This document shows positions 1 to 6,003 of a stretch of DNA of 6,570 nucleotides, piece by piece (position 1 is the stretch's first letter; every line of letters starts with the position of its first letter). The DNA lies in assembly GCA_900542425.1 (NCBI GenBank), contig UQNQ01000043.1:1-6570 (forward strand). The letters are read 5' to 3'. The translations under genes and the position numbers were made by a program. The notes under the pieces are model-generated. The model had not been told where the DNA came from. It worked only from the letters and a program-made list of their open reading frames with translations, and did not search any database. The stretch is from an uncultured Eubacteriales bacterium. GTDB taxonomy: Bacteria; Bacillota; Clostridia; Oscillospirales; CAG-272.

Positions 1-172
1 GTGTTGAATCGTCAATGTCTGGAATCAGGGGAATGATGGAATCTTGACCATCGAAAGAAGTTTCGGAATTTTCAGGTATGGCAAATACCGTGAATATCAT
101 GGTGGCAATCCCGAATATTCCTAAAATGACAAGAAGAAACAGAAAAATTTTAAATGTGGATGGATGTTTCAA
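1..172 (-). CDS. 5' end of a membrane-anchored protein, function unknown (partial)
   Basis: The first 57 codons of a minus-strand gene that runs off the left edge. The start is TTG at 172-170, chosen because a perfect AGGAGG (185-180) lies 7 bases upstream and the frame stays open to the edge. The peptide begins with a short polar stretch (KHPSTFK), then one hydrophobic segment at about residues 8-32. It then turns polar and acidic (PENSETSFDGQDS, later PDIDDS). This is the pattern of a single N-terminal membrane anchor or uncleaved signal with an extracellular domain. No cleavage motif or lipobox cysteine is visible. The visible part is too short to name a family; an anchored cell-wall enzyme or a lytic/LytR-type protein would fit, but nothing proves it. 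It has its own promoter region and is separated from the zinc-ribbon gene by a terminator, so it is not in that operon. Confidence 0.7.
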   Translation of the reverse strand, partial: MKHPSTFKIFLFLLVILGIFGIATMIFTVFAIPENSETSFDGQDSIIPLIPDIDDST

Positions 173-219
173 GAAAATTCCTCCTCTCAATAAAAAATAT
201 TTTAGCTTGTTCTGTTTAT

Positions 220-248
220 AGAATAACATTATTTTGATTGAAATTCAA
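220..248 (-). promoter_or_regulatory. putative sigma-A promoter of the partial membrane-protein gene
   Basis: On the minus strand TTGAAT (248-243) and TATTCT (225-220) are separated by 17 bases, each matching four of six consensus positions. Transcription would start near 213, leaving a leader of about 40 bases before the TTG start at 172. It lies in a very AT-rich stretch, so a chance match is possible. Confidence 0.45.
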
Positions 249-295
249 CTGCTTTTTGAAAAATATAAGAATAAAAATAATATTTTGATTGAAAT
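230..295. repeat. 15-bp direct repeat, two copies 51 bp apart
   Basis: TATTTTGATTGAAAT occurs exactly at 230-244 and 281-295. The left copy covers the spacer of the putative promoter at 220-248; the right copy lies upstream of it. Start-to-start distance is 51 bp, close to five helical turns, so a protein bound to both copies would sit on one face. This could be a pair of operator sites. Chance similarity in AT-rich DNA is the alternative. Confidence 0.5.
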
Positions 296-300
296 ATATT

Positions 301-337
301 AAAATCAAAAACAAACCCCCGCCGAATCCGGCGGGGG
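301..337 (-). terminator. Rho-independent terminator of the zinc-ribbon gene
   Basis: On the minus strand a 9-bp GC-rich stem, CCCCCGCCG with CGGCGGGGG (337-316), closes a 4-base loop. It is followed by a T-rich run, TTTGTTTTTGATTTT (315-301). It starts about 20 bases past the stop codon at 357 and is a textbook intrinsic terminator in that direction. On the plus strand the stem is followed by GAATAGCG rather than Ts, so it is one-way. Confidence 0.92.
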
Positions 338-356
338 AATAGCGTTTTTCACTATA

Positions 357-632
357 TTACTGTTGTTTCATTTCTGCATAGCATTCGCTGCAGTAGACAG
401 GTCTGTCATTGCTGGGCTGGAAAGGAACTTTCGCTTCTTTTCCGCATCTTGCACAGGTGGTCGTGAACAGCTCACGTGCCGGTTTTGCCGCGTTCTTCTT
501 TGCGTCGCGGCAAGCCTTGCATCTCTGCGGCTCATTCTGGAAGCCTTTTTCTGCATAGAATTCCTGTTCTCCGGCTGTGAAAACGAATTCTGCTCCGCAA
601 TCCTTGCATACCAACGTCTTGTCCTGATACAT
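357..632 (-). CDS. small double zinc-ribbon protein (zf-trcl type plus CxxC-x17-CxxC)
   Basis: A 91-residue protein with eight cysteines in four CxxC pairs. The first ribbon uses C9/C12 and C38/C41, 25 residues apart, with aromatic residues between (EFYAEKGF), as in the probable zinc-ribbon family zf-trcl. The second uses C60/C63 and C81/C84 with exactly 17 residues between, matching the CxxC-x17-CxxC domain. Each ribbon should bind one structural zinc. A basic linker (residues 42-53, RDAKKNAAKPAR) joins them. There is no signal peptide, so it is cytoplasmic; nucleic-acid or protein binding is plausible but unproven, and the family has no settled function. The start ATG (632-630) has GAGGT 8 bases upstream. 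An RNA-like leader ends just before this ribosome site and a strong terminator follows the gene. The gene is probably monocistronic or fed by readthrough from the sigma gene. Confidence 0.9.
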   Translation of the reverse strand: MYQDKTLVCKDCGAEFVFTAGEQEFYAEKGFQNEPQRCKACRDAKKNAAKPARELFTTTCARCGKEAKVPFQPSNDRPVYCSECYAEMKQQ

Positions 633-659
633 GTGTGTTTACCTCGCTTTGAATAAATG

Positions 660-753
660 GTTAAAATTTCGCCCCAAGCCGGATTCAGACCGACACCTTT
701 GAAAACAACGCTCTTGCATTAAGCTATTTGGGCATGAACAAAACAAACTTAAC
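660..753 (-). ncRNA. tRNA-like structured leader RNA (candidate)
   Basis: The minus strand folds as a tRNA would. The acceptor is GCCCAAA (733-727) with TTGGGGC (677-671), six of seven paired. TA (726-725) stands for U8-A9. The D arm is GCTT/GAGC (724-721, 713-710) with a 7-base loop. The T arm is GTCGG/CCGGC (694-690, 682-678) with loop TCTGAAT, against the usual TTCGAAT, and it abuts the acceptor as in real tRNAs. The middle (709-695) is only 15 bases instead of about 22 and can form just a 3-bp TTG/CAA hairpin. No CCA follows. An outer helix, GTTAAGTTT (753-745) with AAATTTTAAC (669-660), with one internal mismatch, encloses the whole. It ends 14 bases before the ribosome site of the zinc-ribbon gene. 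Alternatives are a decayed tRNA gene, or part of a known clostridial RNA class such as the raiA motif, which I cannot test here. Confidence 0.45.
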
Positions 754-810
754 GGATTAAATTTGCTTTTTATATAAATCCCTGAAAGGGAAATATAACG
801 TCTTTATCTT

Positions 811-1371
811 TTATGATAGAAGTTTCCGCAACTTTGCTTTGATTCTGTGAATGGCGTTGTCAATGGATTTTTTCGGCTTTGACAGCGACTTTGCCATATC
901 CGTATAGGACATATTGCTGATATAAAGAGTAAGAACGGATTTTTCAAAGTCTGTAAGCATTCCGTCGATTCTTTGGTTCAAGCTGTGCAGAGATTCCTTA
1001 TTAAGGATAATCTGTTCCGGGGTCTCCGGTGCTGGCATCTCCGGATCTGAATCGATATCATCAAGAGATTCCGGATTTTTATTTTCGTGAAAATAACGAA
1101 TATAAGAAAGAATTCTATTACGCAGACAAATTTTTGCAAACGCGCCGAACGTGATATTTTTGGAAGGTTCATAAGCCATGGCCGCGTTAAACAATGCGAT
1201 GGTAGCCTCTTGCTTGATATCACCGATTTCAGAATCGGCAAGTGAAAACCGCTTGCAATAAAATCTTGCCATACTTTCAATAAGTGGCGTATAAAGCTGA
1301 TACATGGCGTCAAAGGAAAGAGGCTTCCCGTTTTTTACATCTTCCAGAAGCATATCAATATCTGGACTCAC
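811..1371 (-). CDS. sigma-70 family RNA polymerase sigma factor, SigH (Spo0H)-like
   Basis: Residue numbers here count from the GTG start. Region 2 covers about residues 18-94: a core-binding part with GDIKQEATIALFNAA at 50-64, then a -10 recognition helix around FGAFAKICLRNRILSYIR. A variable acidic linker follows (SLDDIDSDPEMPAPETPEQ). Region 4 covers about 130-184, ending in a helix-turn-helix with SYTDMAKSLSKPKKSIDNAI. The tail (MLTDFEKSVLTLY, then KSIDNAIHRIKAKL) closely resembles SigH/Spo0H, which directs early stationary-phase and sporulation genes. No anti-sigma gene is adjacent. The frame is open back to TTG at 1419, but that codon lies in the -10 box of a consensus promoter, so it cannot be on the transcript. 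I chose GTG 1371, which has a weak GAAAG 10 bases upstream; ATG 1353 is nearly as good, because sigma factors often begin near this point (MLLEDVKNG). Whether it is the sporulation SigH or a paralogue is undecided. Confidence 0.85.
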   Translation of the reverse strand: MSPDIDMLLEDVKNGKPLSFDAMYQLYTPLIESMARFYCKRFSLADSEIGDIKQEATIALFNAAMAYEPSKNITFGAFAKICLRNRILSYIRYFHENKNPESLDDIDSDPEMPAPETPEQIILNKESLHSLNQRIDGMLTDFEKSVLTLYISNMSYTDMAKSLSKPKKSIDNAIHRIKAKLRKLLS

Positions 1372-1418
1372 TGGATCACAACTTTCAAAAAAGATATTGC
1401 TGATTTCTATACATGACA

Positions 1419-1446
1419 ATTATACCATAAAATTGCAATCTGTCAA
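1419..1446 (-). promoter_or_regulatory. consensus sigma-A promoter of the sigma factor gene
   Basis: On the minus strand a perfect TTGACA (1446-1441) and a perfect TATAAT (1424-1419) are 16 bases apart. Transcription should start at about 1414-1410. It lies about 50 bases past the copA stop codon, so the sigma gene has its own strong promoter. The leader before GTG 1371 would be about 40 bases. Confidence 0.85.
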
Positions 1447-1448
1447 GT

Positions 1449-1494
1449 AAAAAAACCAAAAAATTTCCTAAAATTTGTGTATTTTTTGAAATTT
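1449..1494 (-). terminator. weak candidate terminator after copA
   Basis: On the minus strand AAATTTC (1494-1488) can pair with GAAATTT (1467-1461) across a 20-base loop. The T-rich run TTTGGTTTTTTT follows. The stem is only A/T-rich and overlaps the copA stop codon, so termination may be partial and some readthrough into the sigma gene is possible. Confidence 0.25.
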
Positions 1495-3773
1495 CAGACA
1501 ATTTCATTTCGTTTTTTAGGCAGCTTGCCGCGTTGATTTTGCTTCCGTCCAAAAAATGTAAGGCGCAGAGCATTGCAGACAACAAAGAGAGAACTGACGC
1601 TCATTGCCGCCGCCGCGATCATGGGATTCAGCAAAATATGAAATGCAGGATACAGTACACCTGCTGCGACAGGAATTCCCAGTATATTATAAAAGAAAGC
1701 CCAAAATAGATTTTCTTTGATATTTTTCATGACGGCACGGGAAAGCTCAATAGCATCCGCAACAGAAGTAAGCCGACCGCCTACCAGCACGCAGTCTGCG
1801 GTTTCCTTTGCGATTTCCGTACCTGCTCCGATAGCAATCGATGTGGTAGCGAGCGCAAGCGCCGGGGCATCATTGATACCGTCGCCGACCATAACAGTAA
1901 CGTGCTTTTCGGAAAGCTCTCGGATTTTACGTTCTTTTCCTGTTGGAAGCAATTCTGCACATACCTCGTCAATTCCGGTTTCTTTTGCGACGGCAAGTGC
2001 TGCAGACTTGCTGTCGCCGGTCAGCATTGTCACATGACAGCCTAGCTCCTTTAGCCTGCTGATTGCCTCTTTGCTGTCAGGCTTGATTTTATCGGCAGCA
2101 AAAATAACACCGAGAGCACGTCCGTCATAAGCCACGGCCATTGCGGTTTCACCGGTATTCTGATGAGAGGAAATCACCTTTTCGATTTCTGCGGTATCAA
2201 TTCCATTTTCCGCGAGAAACTCTGTTTTTCCCACGTAAGCTGTTTTTCTTCCGATGATACCGGAAATCCCTTTTCCGGCGTAAGATTGAAATGTATCGAT
2301 GGAAACCGGAGGAACGGAAAGCTCTTCCGCTTTGGCAAGTATCGCACCGGAAAGCGGATGCTCTGAGCTTTTTTCAAGACCGGCAGCAACGGAAAACAGT
2401 GTTTTGTCATTGGTTCCGATTGCCGTAAAACCAGATACGGAAGGAGTCCCTTCTGTAATGGTGCCTGTTTTGTCAAGCAGGACATATTCCGCGCGGCCAA
2501 GTATTTCCAGCGCTTCTCCCGTTTTGATGAGAACACCGAGAGAAGCGCCTCGGCCGGTTCCGACGGTGATAGCAACGGGAGTTGCCAGTCCAAGCGCACA
2601 GGGACAAGAAATGACAAGCACCGATACGGCACATCGGATCGCATGTTCCACGCTATCGCCAAAAATCAGCCAAACAGCAAGCGTAACAAGAGAAAGGCTG
2701 ATGACAATAGGAACAAAAATCCCCGATATTTTGTCGGCAAGCCTTGCGACCGGTGCTTTGGTTGATCCGGCGTCGGATACAAGGCGGACGATTTGAGAAA
2801 GCGTTGTGTCCTCCCCGACTTTTTCCGCTTTTACATGAAGAATGCCGCCGGTTATGATAGAGCCGCTGATAATGGAATCTCCGACAGTCTTCAATACAGG
2901 AATGCTTTCCCCTGTAAGGGAAGACTCGTCTACAGATGCTTCTCCCCAGACGATGACAGCATCGACAGGTGCTGTGCCGCCGGGACGTATGACGACGATA
3001 TCTCCCACCTTAATTTCAGAGGTCGGAACTGTTTTTTCTTCTCCGTCCACGAGAATGACCGACTGATCAGGAGCAAGCTCCATAAGCATTTTAACGGCAC
3101 CGGTGGTTTTCTTTTTGGCTCTGGCTTCAAGAGATTTTCCAACGGTAATCAGCGTCGGAATCATAGCGGCGGACTCAAAATATAAATTTTCCATATAGGC
3201 ATGCGCAGCATCCGGATTGCTTTTCAAATTTACGGCAATCAGAATAAAGGTGGCAAGTCCGTAAAGAAAGGATGCGCCGGCCCCGATGGAAATAAGCGTG
3301 TCCATATTCGGCGCACGCCGGAAAATTGCCTTGATTCCGCCGGTAAAATATTTTCGGTTGATTAACATCACCGCCGCTGCAAGAACCATTTGGATTCCTG
3401 CGGAGACGAGGATTCCGTTGCCGGTAAGAAAGGATGGTGTCGGGAATCCCAGCATATGTCCCATTGAAAAATACATAAGAACAAGGGTCAATACAATGGA
3501 ACTGACAAGACGTTTTCCTGTATATTCATTTTTTGGCTCTTCATAGGTTTGCTGTCTATCCTCTATTACCTTAGTCGGATAACCTGCAGAAGAAACCTTT
3601 TCGCAGATGTTGTCTGCACTTATTTTATCTTCTTCATAGGAAACATTCATTTCTCCCGCGAGAAGGCTGACGGATACATCATCGATACCATCCAGAGAAC
3701 GTACGCAGCGTTCCACTGCGGCGGAGCATGCGGAGCATGCCATGTCGGAAACCTTAAATCTTTTTTTTGTCAT
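1494..3773 (-). CDS. copA: Cu(I)-exporting P1B-type ATPase CopA
   Basis: A 759-residue copper pump that uses ATP to export Cu(I) across the cytoplasmic membrane. One N-terminal heavy-metal-associated domain (about 5-70) carries MACSAC, with metal cysteines C13 and C16. Membrane helices from about residue 88 precede the actuator domain with TGES (287-290). The membrane metal site CPC is at 390-392, and the phosphorylated aspartate is D434 in DKTGT. The nucleotide domain has the HP motif (H472-P473) and GKGISG (501-506). The hinge TGD is at 585-587 and GDGIND at 630-635. YN (695-696) and MxxSS (724-728) in the last two helices are the Cu(I)-specific P1B-1 signature, which argues against Zn/Cd or Ag-only types. 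Length and motif order are normal. It follows copZ by 28 bases in one operon. Its only ribosome site, AAAGGA (3793-3788), is 14 bases from ATG, longer than usual. The C-terminal tail is basic. Confidence 0.96.
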   Translation of the reverse strand: MTKKRFKVSDMACSACSAAVERCVRSLDGIDDVSVSLLAGEMNVSYEEDKISADNICEKVSSAGYPTKVIEDRQQTYEEPKNEYTGKRLVSSIVLTLVLMYFSMGHMLGFPTPSFLTGNGILVSAGIQMVLAAAVMLINRKYFTGGIKAIFRRAPNMDTLISIGAGASFLYGLATFILIAVNLKSNPDAAHAYMENLYFESAAMIPTLITVGKSLEARAKKKTTGAVKMLMELAPDQSVILVDGEEKTVPTSEIKVGDIVVIRPGGTAPVDAVIVWGEASVDESSLTGESIPVLKTVGDSIISGSIITGGILHVKAEKVGEDTTLSQIVRLVSDAGSTKAPVARLADKISGIFVPIVISLSLVTLAVWLIFGDSVEHAIRCAVSVLVISCPCALGLATPVAITVGTGRGASLGVLIKTGEALEILGRAEYVLLDKTGTITEGTPSVSGFTAIGTNDKTLFSVAAGLEKSSEHPLSGAILAKAEELSVPPVSIDTFQSYAGKGISGIIGRKTAYVGKTEFLAENGIDTAEIEKVISSHQNTGETAMAVAYDGRALGVIFAADKIKPDSKEAISRLKELGCHVTMLTGDSKSAALAVAKETGIDEVCAELLPTGKERKIRELSEKHVTVMVGDGINDAPALALATTSIAIGAGTEIAKETADCVLVGGRLTSVADAIELSRAVMKNIKENLFWAFFYNILGIPVAAGVLYPAFHILLNPMIAAAAMSVSSLFVVCNALRLTFFGRKQNQRGKLPKKRNEIV

Positions 3774-3801
3774 AGATTTTCGGATATTCCTTTCTGTTTG
3801 T

Positions 3802-4017
3802 TTAGATAGATTCCGCTGAGGCAGGAAACCCGATGGAGGTTACGGCATCGGCGATTTCTTTTGCAGTTATGACGTTTTCATCAAATTCAACGGTAAGCAC
3901 ACCGGCATCAAGATTTACATCTGCTTTGGTTACGCCGGCAAGGGAAGCGGCTTTGGTGTGTACTTTAGATGCGCAGTGTGCGCATGCCATTCCTGTTACT
4001 TTTAACATTTTTTTCAT
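3802..4017 (-). CDS. copZ: copper chaperone CopZ (heavy-metal-associated domain protein)
   Basis: A 71-residue single-domain metal chaperone of the Atx1/CopZ type with the beta-alpha-beta-beta-alpha-beta length of one HMA domain. The Cu(I) site is GMACAHC, cysteines C12 and C15, close to the classical GMxCxHC loop. The second half (VNLDAGVLTVEFDENVITAKEIADAVTSIGF in outline) keeps the usual valine/glycine pattern. It should carry Cu(I) in the cytosol and pass it to the N-terminal domain of CopA, encoded 28 bases downstream. The frame is open to an ATG at 4074, but the start was set at ATG 4017 because AGGAG (4028-4024) lies 6 bases upstream and the domain begins immediately (MKKMLKVTG). It is the first gene after a consensus promoter, with a leader of about 80 bases. 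Confidence 0.95.
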   Translation of the reverse strand: MKKMLKVTGMACAHCASKVHTKAASLAGVTKADVNLDAGVLTVEFDENVITAKEIADAVTSIGFPASAESI

Positions 4018-4092
4018 AAAAAACTCCTGTTCTGCTGCAGAAAGCGGCACGTGAAATTGGGAAATTTGTATCAAATAAAATCGTATATCTTT

Positions 4093-4120
4093 CCGGTTTT
4101 TTTATTATATCACCGGCGGT
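4093..4120. promoter_or_regulatory. candidate operator over the copZA promoter
   Basis: Two overlapping symmetric elements are seen. CCGGT (4093-4097) and ACCGG (4112-4116) flank the -10 box, and the left arm ends at the expected start site. ACCGGCGGT (4112-4120), with 4-bp arms around one central base, lies in the -35/-10 spacer. Binding here would block RNA polymerase, as CsoR or CopY repressors do. The sequence does not match the CopY box TACAnnTGTA, so the regulator is unknown. Confidence 0.35.
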
Positions 4121-4132
4121 TAGAAATGTCAA
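4104..4132 (-). promoter_or_regulatory. consensus promoter of the copZ-copA operon
   Basis: On the minus strand TTGACA (4132-4127) and TATAAT (4109-4104) are both perfect and 17 bases apart. The -35 box overlaps the feoB stop codon (4131-4129), so the copper operon starts inside the end of feoB. The expected start is near 4097. A perfect promoter of this kind usually needs a repressor to be metal-responsive. Confidence 0.88.
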
Positions 4133-5925
4133 ACAATAAATGCAAATATTTTGAAAACGGTATAAATCAGAAACGAAACAGCAAATGCAAATGCAAGACA
4201 GCGTAACAATATAAAAAGCGCTTTTTTTCTTCCAAGTTCTTTTCTGACGGCGGATAATGTTGCAGCGCAAGGTGTATATAAAAGAGAAAACACGGCAAGA
4301 GATGCGGCGCCTGCAGGAGATAAAACAGCAGCAAGCCCTTCCGGAATTAAAATTTCAATGGTAGACACAATGGATTCTTTGGCAAAAAAGCCGGCTGCGA
4401 GCGCCGATACGATTCTTCCGTCGCCAAATCCGATGACGGAAAAAAGAGGAGAAAAGAGTTCACCGAATGCCGCAAGAATACTGTCGTTTCCGGTTTGTGC
4501 CAGAGTAAAATTCCAAGATACTGAGCTTAGTATGTAAATAACCACGCATGATAAAAATACGACTGAGCCGGCGCGGACAAGAAAATCCTTAAGTTTTGTT
4601 CCGACCGCCCGCATAAGATTTATGGTTCTGGGCGGTCGAAATTTTGGAAGCTCAATGGTGAGCGGCGGCGCAGGACATCCGGCTTTTGATCGGGAATGGA
4701 TAAAAGCGGATAGAATGGCAACGGAGATTCCCAAAGCATAAATGGCAAATGCCGCAACTGCCGCATGGCGTTCAAAAAAAGCGGAAATAATCATAATAAA
4801 AATTGGCAAACGGGCATTGCAGGGAATGAAAGGAAGGGAAAAAATCGCGGTTTCTTTTTCTTCCGGATCCAGTGTTGCTGTTGACATAACAGCAGGAACG
4901 GTACAGCCGAAGCCAATCAGCATAGGAATGAAAGCTTTTCCTGAAAGCCCGAAAGGTCGCAGAGCACCGTCCATGACAAAAGCGGCACGCGCCATATAGC
5001 CGGAATCTTCCAAAAGTGCAAGCAGCAGAAAAAGAATGGCGGTCTGTGGCATGAAGGATAACACTGCGGCAACACCGGAAACGATCCCGTCAATGACAAA
5101 ACATCGGATTCCTTCTGATACACCAATCCGGATAAAAATCAGATGGAGCTTATCCTCAAAATAGGAAAACATATCGGAAAGACGTTCGGTGAGATAATTG
5201 CCGACACTGGAGAATGTGAGAAGAAAAACGAGGAAAACAACAAGAAAAAAAAGAGGAATTCCTACAAATGGACGACAAATAACCCGATCTATCCGATCGG
5301 TGAGAGATATCGTTTTCTTTTTCCGTTTTACGGCTTTTTTTAAGATCCGGTCTACAATTTGATAAAGCTCTTTACTGTCCGTTCCGCATCCAAAGGGACG
5401 TGCCGATTCTGTTGTCATACTGCAAATATGAGAAATCATTTCCCGGATGCCGGTTCCATGTGCAGCGGAAATCGGAAAAACAGGAATGCCAAGTTCATCA
5501 GAAAGTACGGAAAAATTGATTTGGATTCGTTCTTTTTCCGCCTCATCCATCATATTCAGTGCCAAAACAACACGAGCACCGGTTTCTATCAGTTGCAGTG
5601 TCAGATATAGACTGCGTTCGAGATTGGTTGCGTCAGCAATATCAATAATCGTATCATATTTTTCGTTTTTGATATAGCGTTCCGCGATTTTTTCTTCGTT
5701 TCCGTAGGGATAAAGAGAATAAATTCCCGGCAAATCCACGATATTTGCGTCGAATCCGGCGATTCGACGCATTTTGGCTTCTTTCGGCTTGAAGGTGACC
5801 CCAGCACGGTTTCCGACGGCTTCTCCGCTTTTCGTCAGTAGATTGAAAAGTGTGGTTTTCCCGCAATTGGGATTGCCGGCAAGTACAATTGTGGTCGTGT
5901 TAGAAGAGTTATTCAATTTTGTCAT
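4129..5925 (-). CDS. feoB: ferrous iron transporter FeoB, short form
   Basis: A 598-residue Fe(II) uptake permease of the cytoplasmic membrane with an N-terminal GTPase. The G motifs are complete: G1 GNPNCGKT (17-24), G2 T44, G3 DLPG (64-67), G4 NMMD (124-127) and G5 SAA (153-155). The linker to the first membrane helix (about residues 170-215) is far shorter than the usual guanine-dissociation-inhibitor domain. The membrane part from about 220 shows the Feo gate repeats: GYMARAAFVMDG (309-320), GCTVPA (340-345), PCNARLP (368-374) and FAKESIVSTI (514-523). The conserved arginine of the usual TRTL motif is alanine here (STATL, A350). The frame is open to 5973, but ATG 5925 was chosen because GGAG (5937-5934) lies 8 bases upstream and residues before it are atypical. 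It follows feoA by 78 bases, probably in one transcript. No feoC is visible. Confidence 0.95.
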   Translation of the reverse strand: MTKLNNSSNTTTIVLAGNPNCGKTTLFNLLTKSGEAVGNRAGVTFKPKEAKMRRIAGFDANIVDLPGIYSLYPYGNEEKIAERYIKNEKYDTIIDIADATNLERSLYLTLQLIETGARVVLALNMMDEAEKERIQINFSVLSDELGIPVFPISAAHGTGIREMISHICSMTTESARPFGCGTDSKELYQIVDRILKKAVKRKKKTISLTDRIDRVICRPFVGIPLFFLVVFLVFLLTFSSVGNYLTERLSDMFSYFEDKLHLIFIRIGVSEGIRCFVIDGIVSGVAAVLSFMPQTAILFLLLALLEDSGYMARAAFVMDGALRPFGLSGKAFIPMLIGFGCTVPAVMSTATLDPEEKETAIFSLPFIPCNARLPIFIMIISAFFERHAAVAAFAIYALGISVAILSAFIHSRSKAGCPAPPLTIELPKFRPPRTINLMRAVGTKLKDFLVRAGSVVFLSCVVIYILSSVSWNFTLAQTGNDSILAAFGELFSPLFSVIGFGDGRIVSALAAGFFAKESIVSTIEILIPEGLAAVLSPAGAASLAVFSLLYTPCAATLSAVRKELGRKKALFILLRCLAFAFAVSFLIYTVFKIFAFIV

Positions 5926-5949
5926 ATGATCCGCTCCGCATACGCATAT

Positions 5950-5982
5950 ATAGAATTCTATCGTATACTTCAAACGTATACG
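5950..5982. repeat. palindrome plus inverted repeat in the feoA-feoB gap
   Basis: A perfect 12-bp palindrome, ATAGAATTCTAT (5950-5961), lies directly beside a 7-bp inverted repeat, CGTATAC (5962-5968) and GTATACG (5976-5982), with a 7-base spacer. No T run follows on either strand, so it is not an intrinsic terminator. On the minus strand TTGAAG and TATATG lie 17 bases apart around the palindrome, a possible weak internal promoter for feoB. A repressor site or an RNA-stabilising hairpin would both fit. Confidence 0.5.
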
Positions 5983-6003
5983 GGAAAACGGATAAATATA
6001 ACC

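Noticed and set aside
363..656. 97-residue plus-strand frame over the zinc-ribbon gene
   Set aside because: It is an antisense shadow of a gene with four clear CxxC pairs, and it has no ribosome site or recognisable motif.
779..791. 5-bp hairpin (TCCCT/AGGGA on the minus strand) after the sigma gene as a terminator
   Set aside because: The stem is short and is followed by ATTTATATAAAAA rather than a T run, so termination is doubtful.
1385..1414. Nine-codon minus-strand frame starting with ATG 1414 at the expected sigma transcript start
   Set aside because: A leaderless leader peptide is conceivable, but a single short frame with no regulatory codon run or attenuator is not enough support.
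2299..3185. Plus-strand and alternative minus-strand frames inside copA
   Set aside because: They overlap the fully conserved P-type ATPase core and show low-complexity Ser/Arg-rich shadow composition.
4018..4074. N-terminal extension of copZ to ATG 4074
   Set aside because: The extension carries the AGGAG ribosome site of the inner start and has no similarity to metal-chaperone N-termini.
4104..4132. CueR/MerR-type copper promoter
   Set aside because: The spacer is 17 bp, whereas such promoters have 19-20 bp with the dyad centred in it, and both boxes are already consensus.
5926..5973. N-terminal extension of feoB to ATG 5973
   Set aside because: It would overlap the palindrome and inverted repeat, lacks a ribosome site, and ATG 5925 has a good one just before the GTPase domain.
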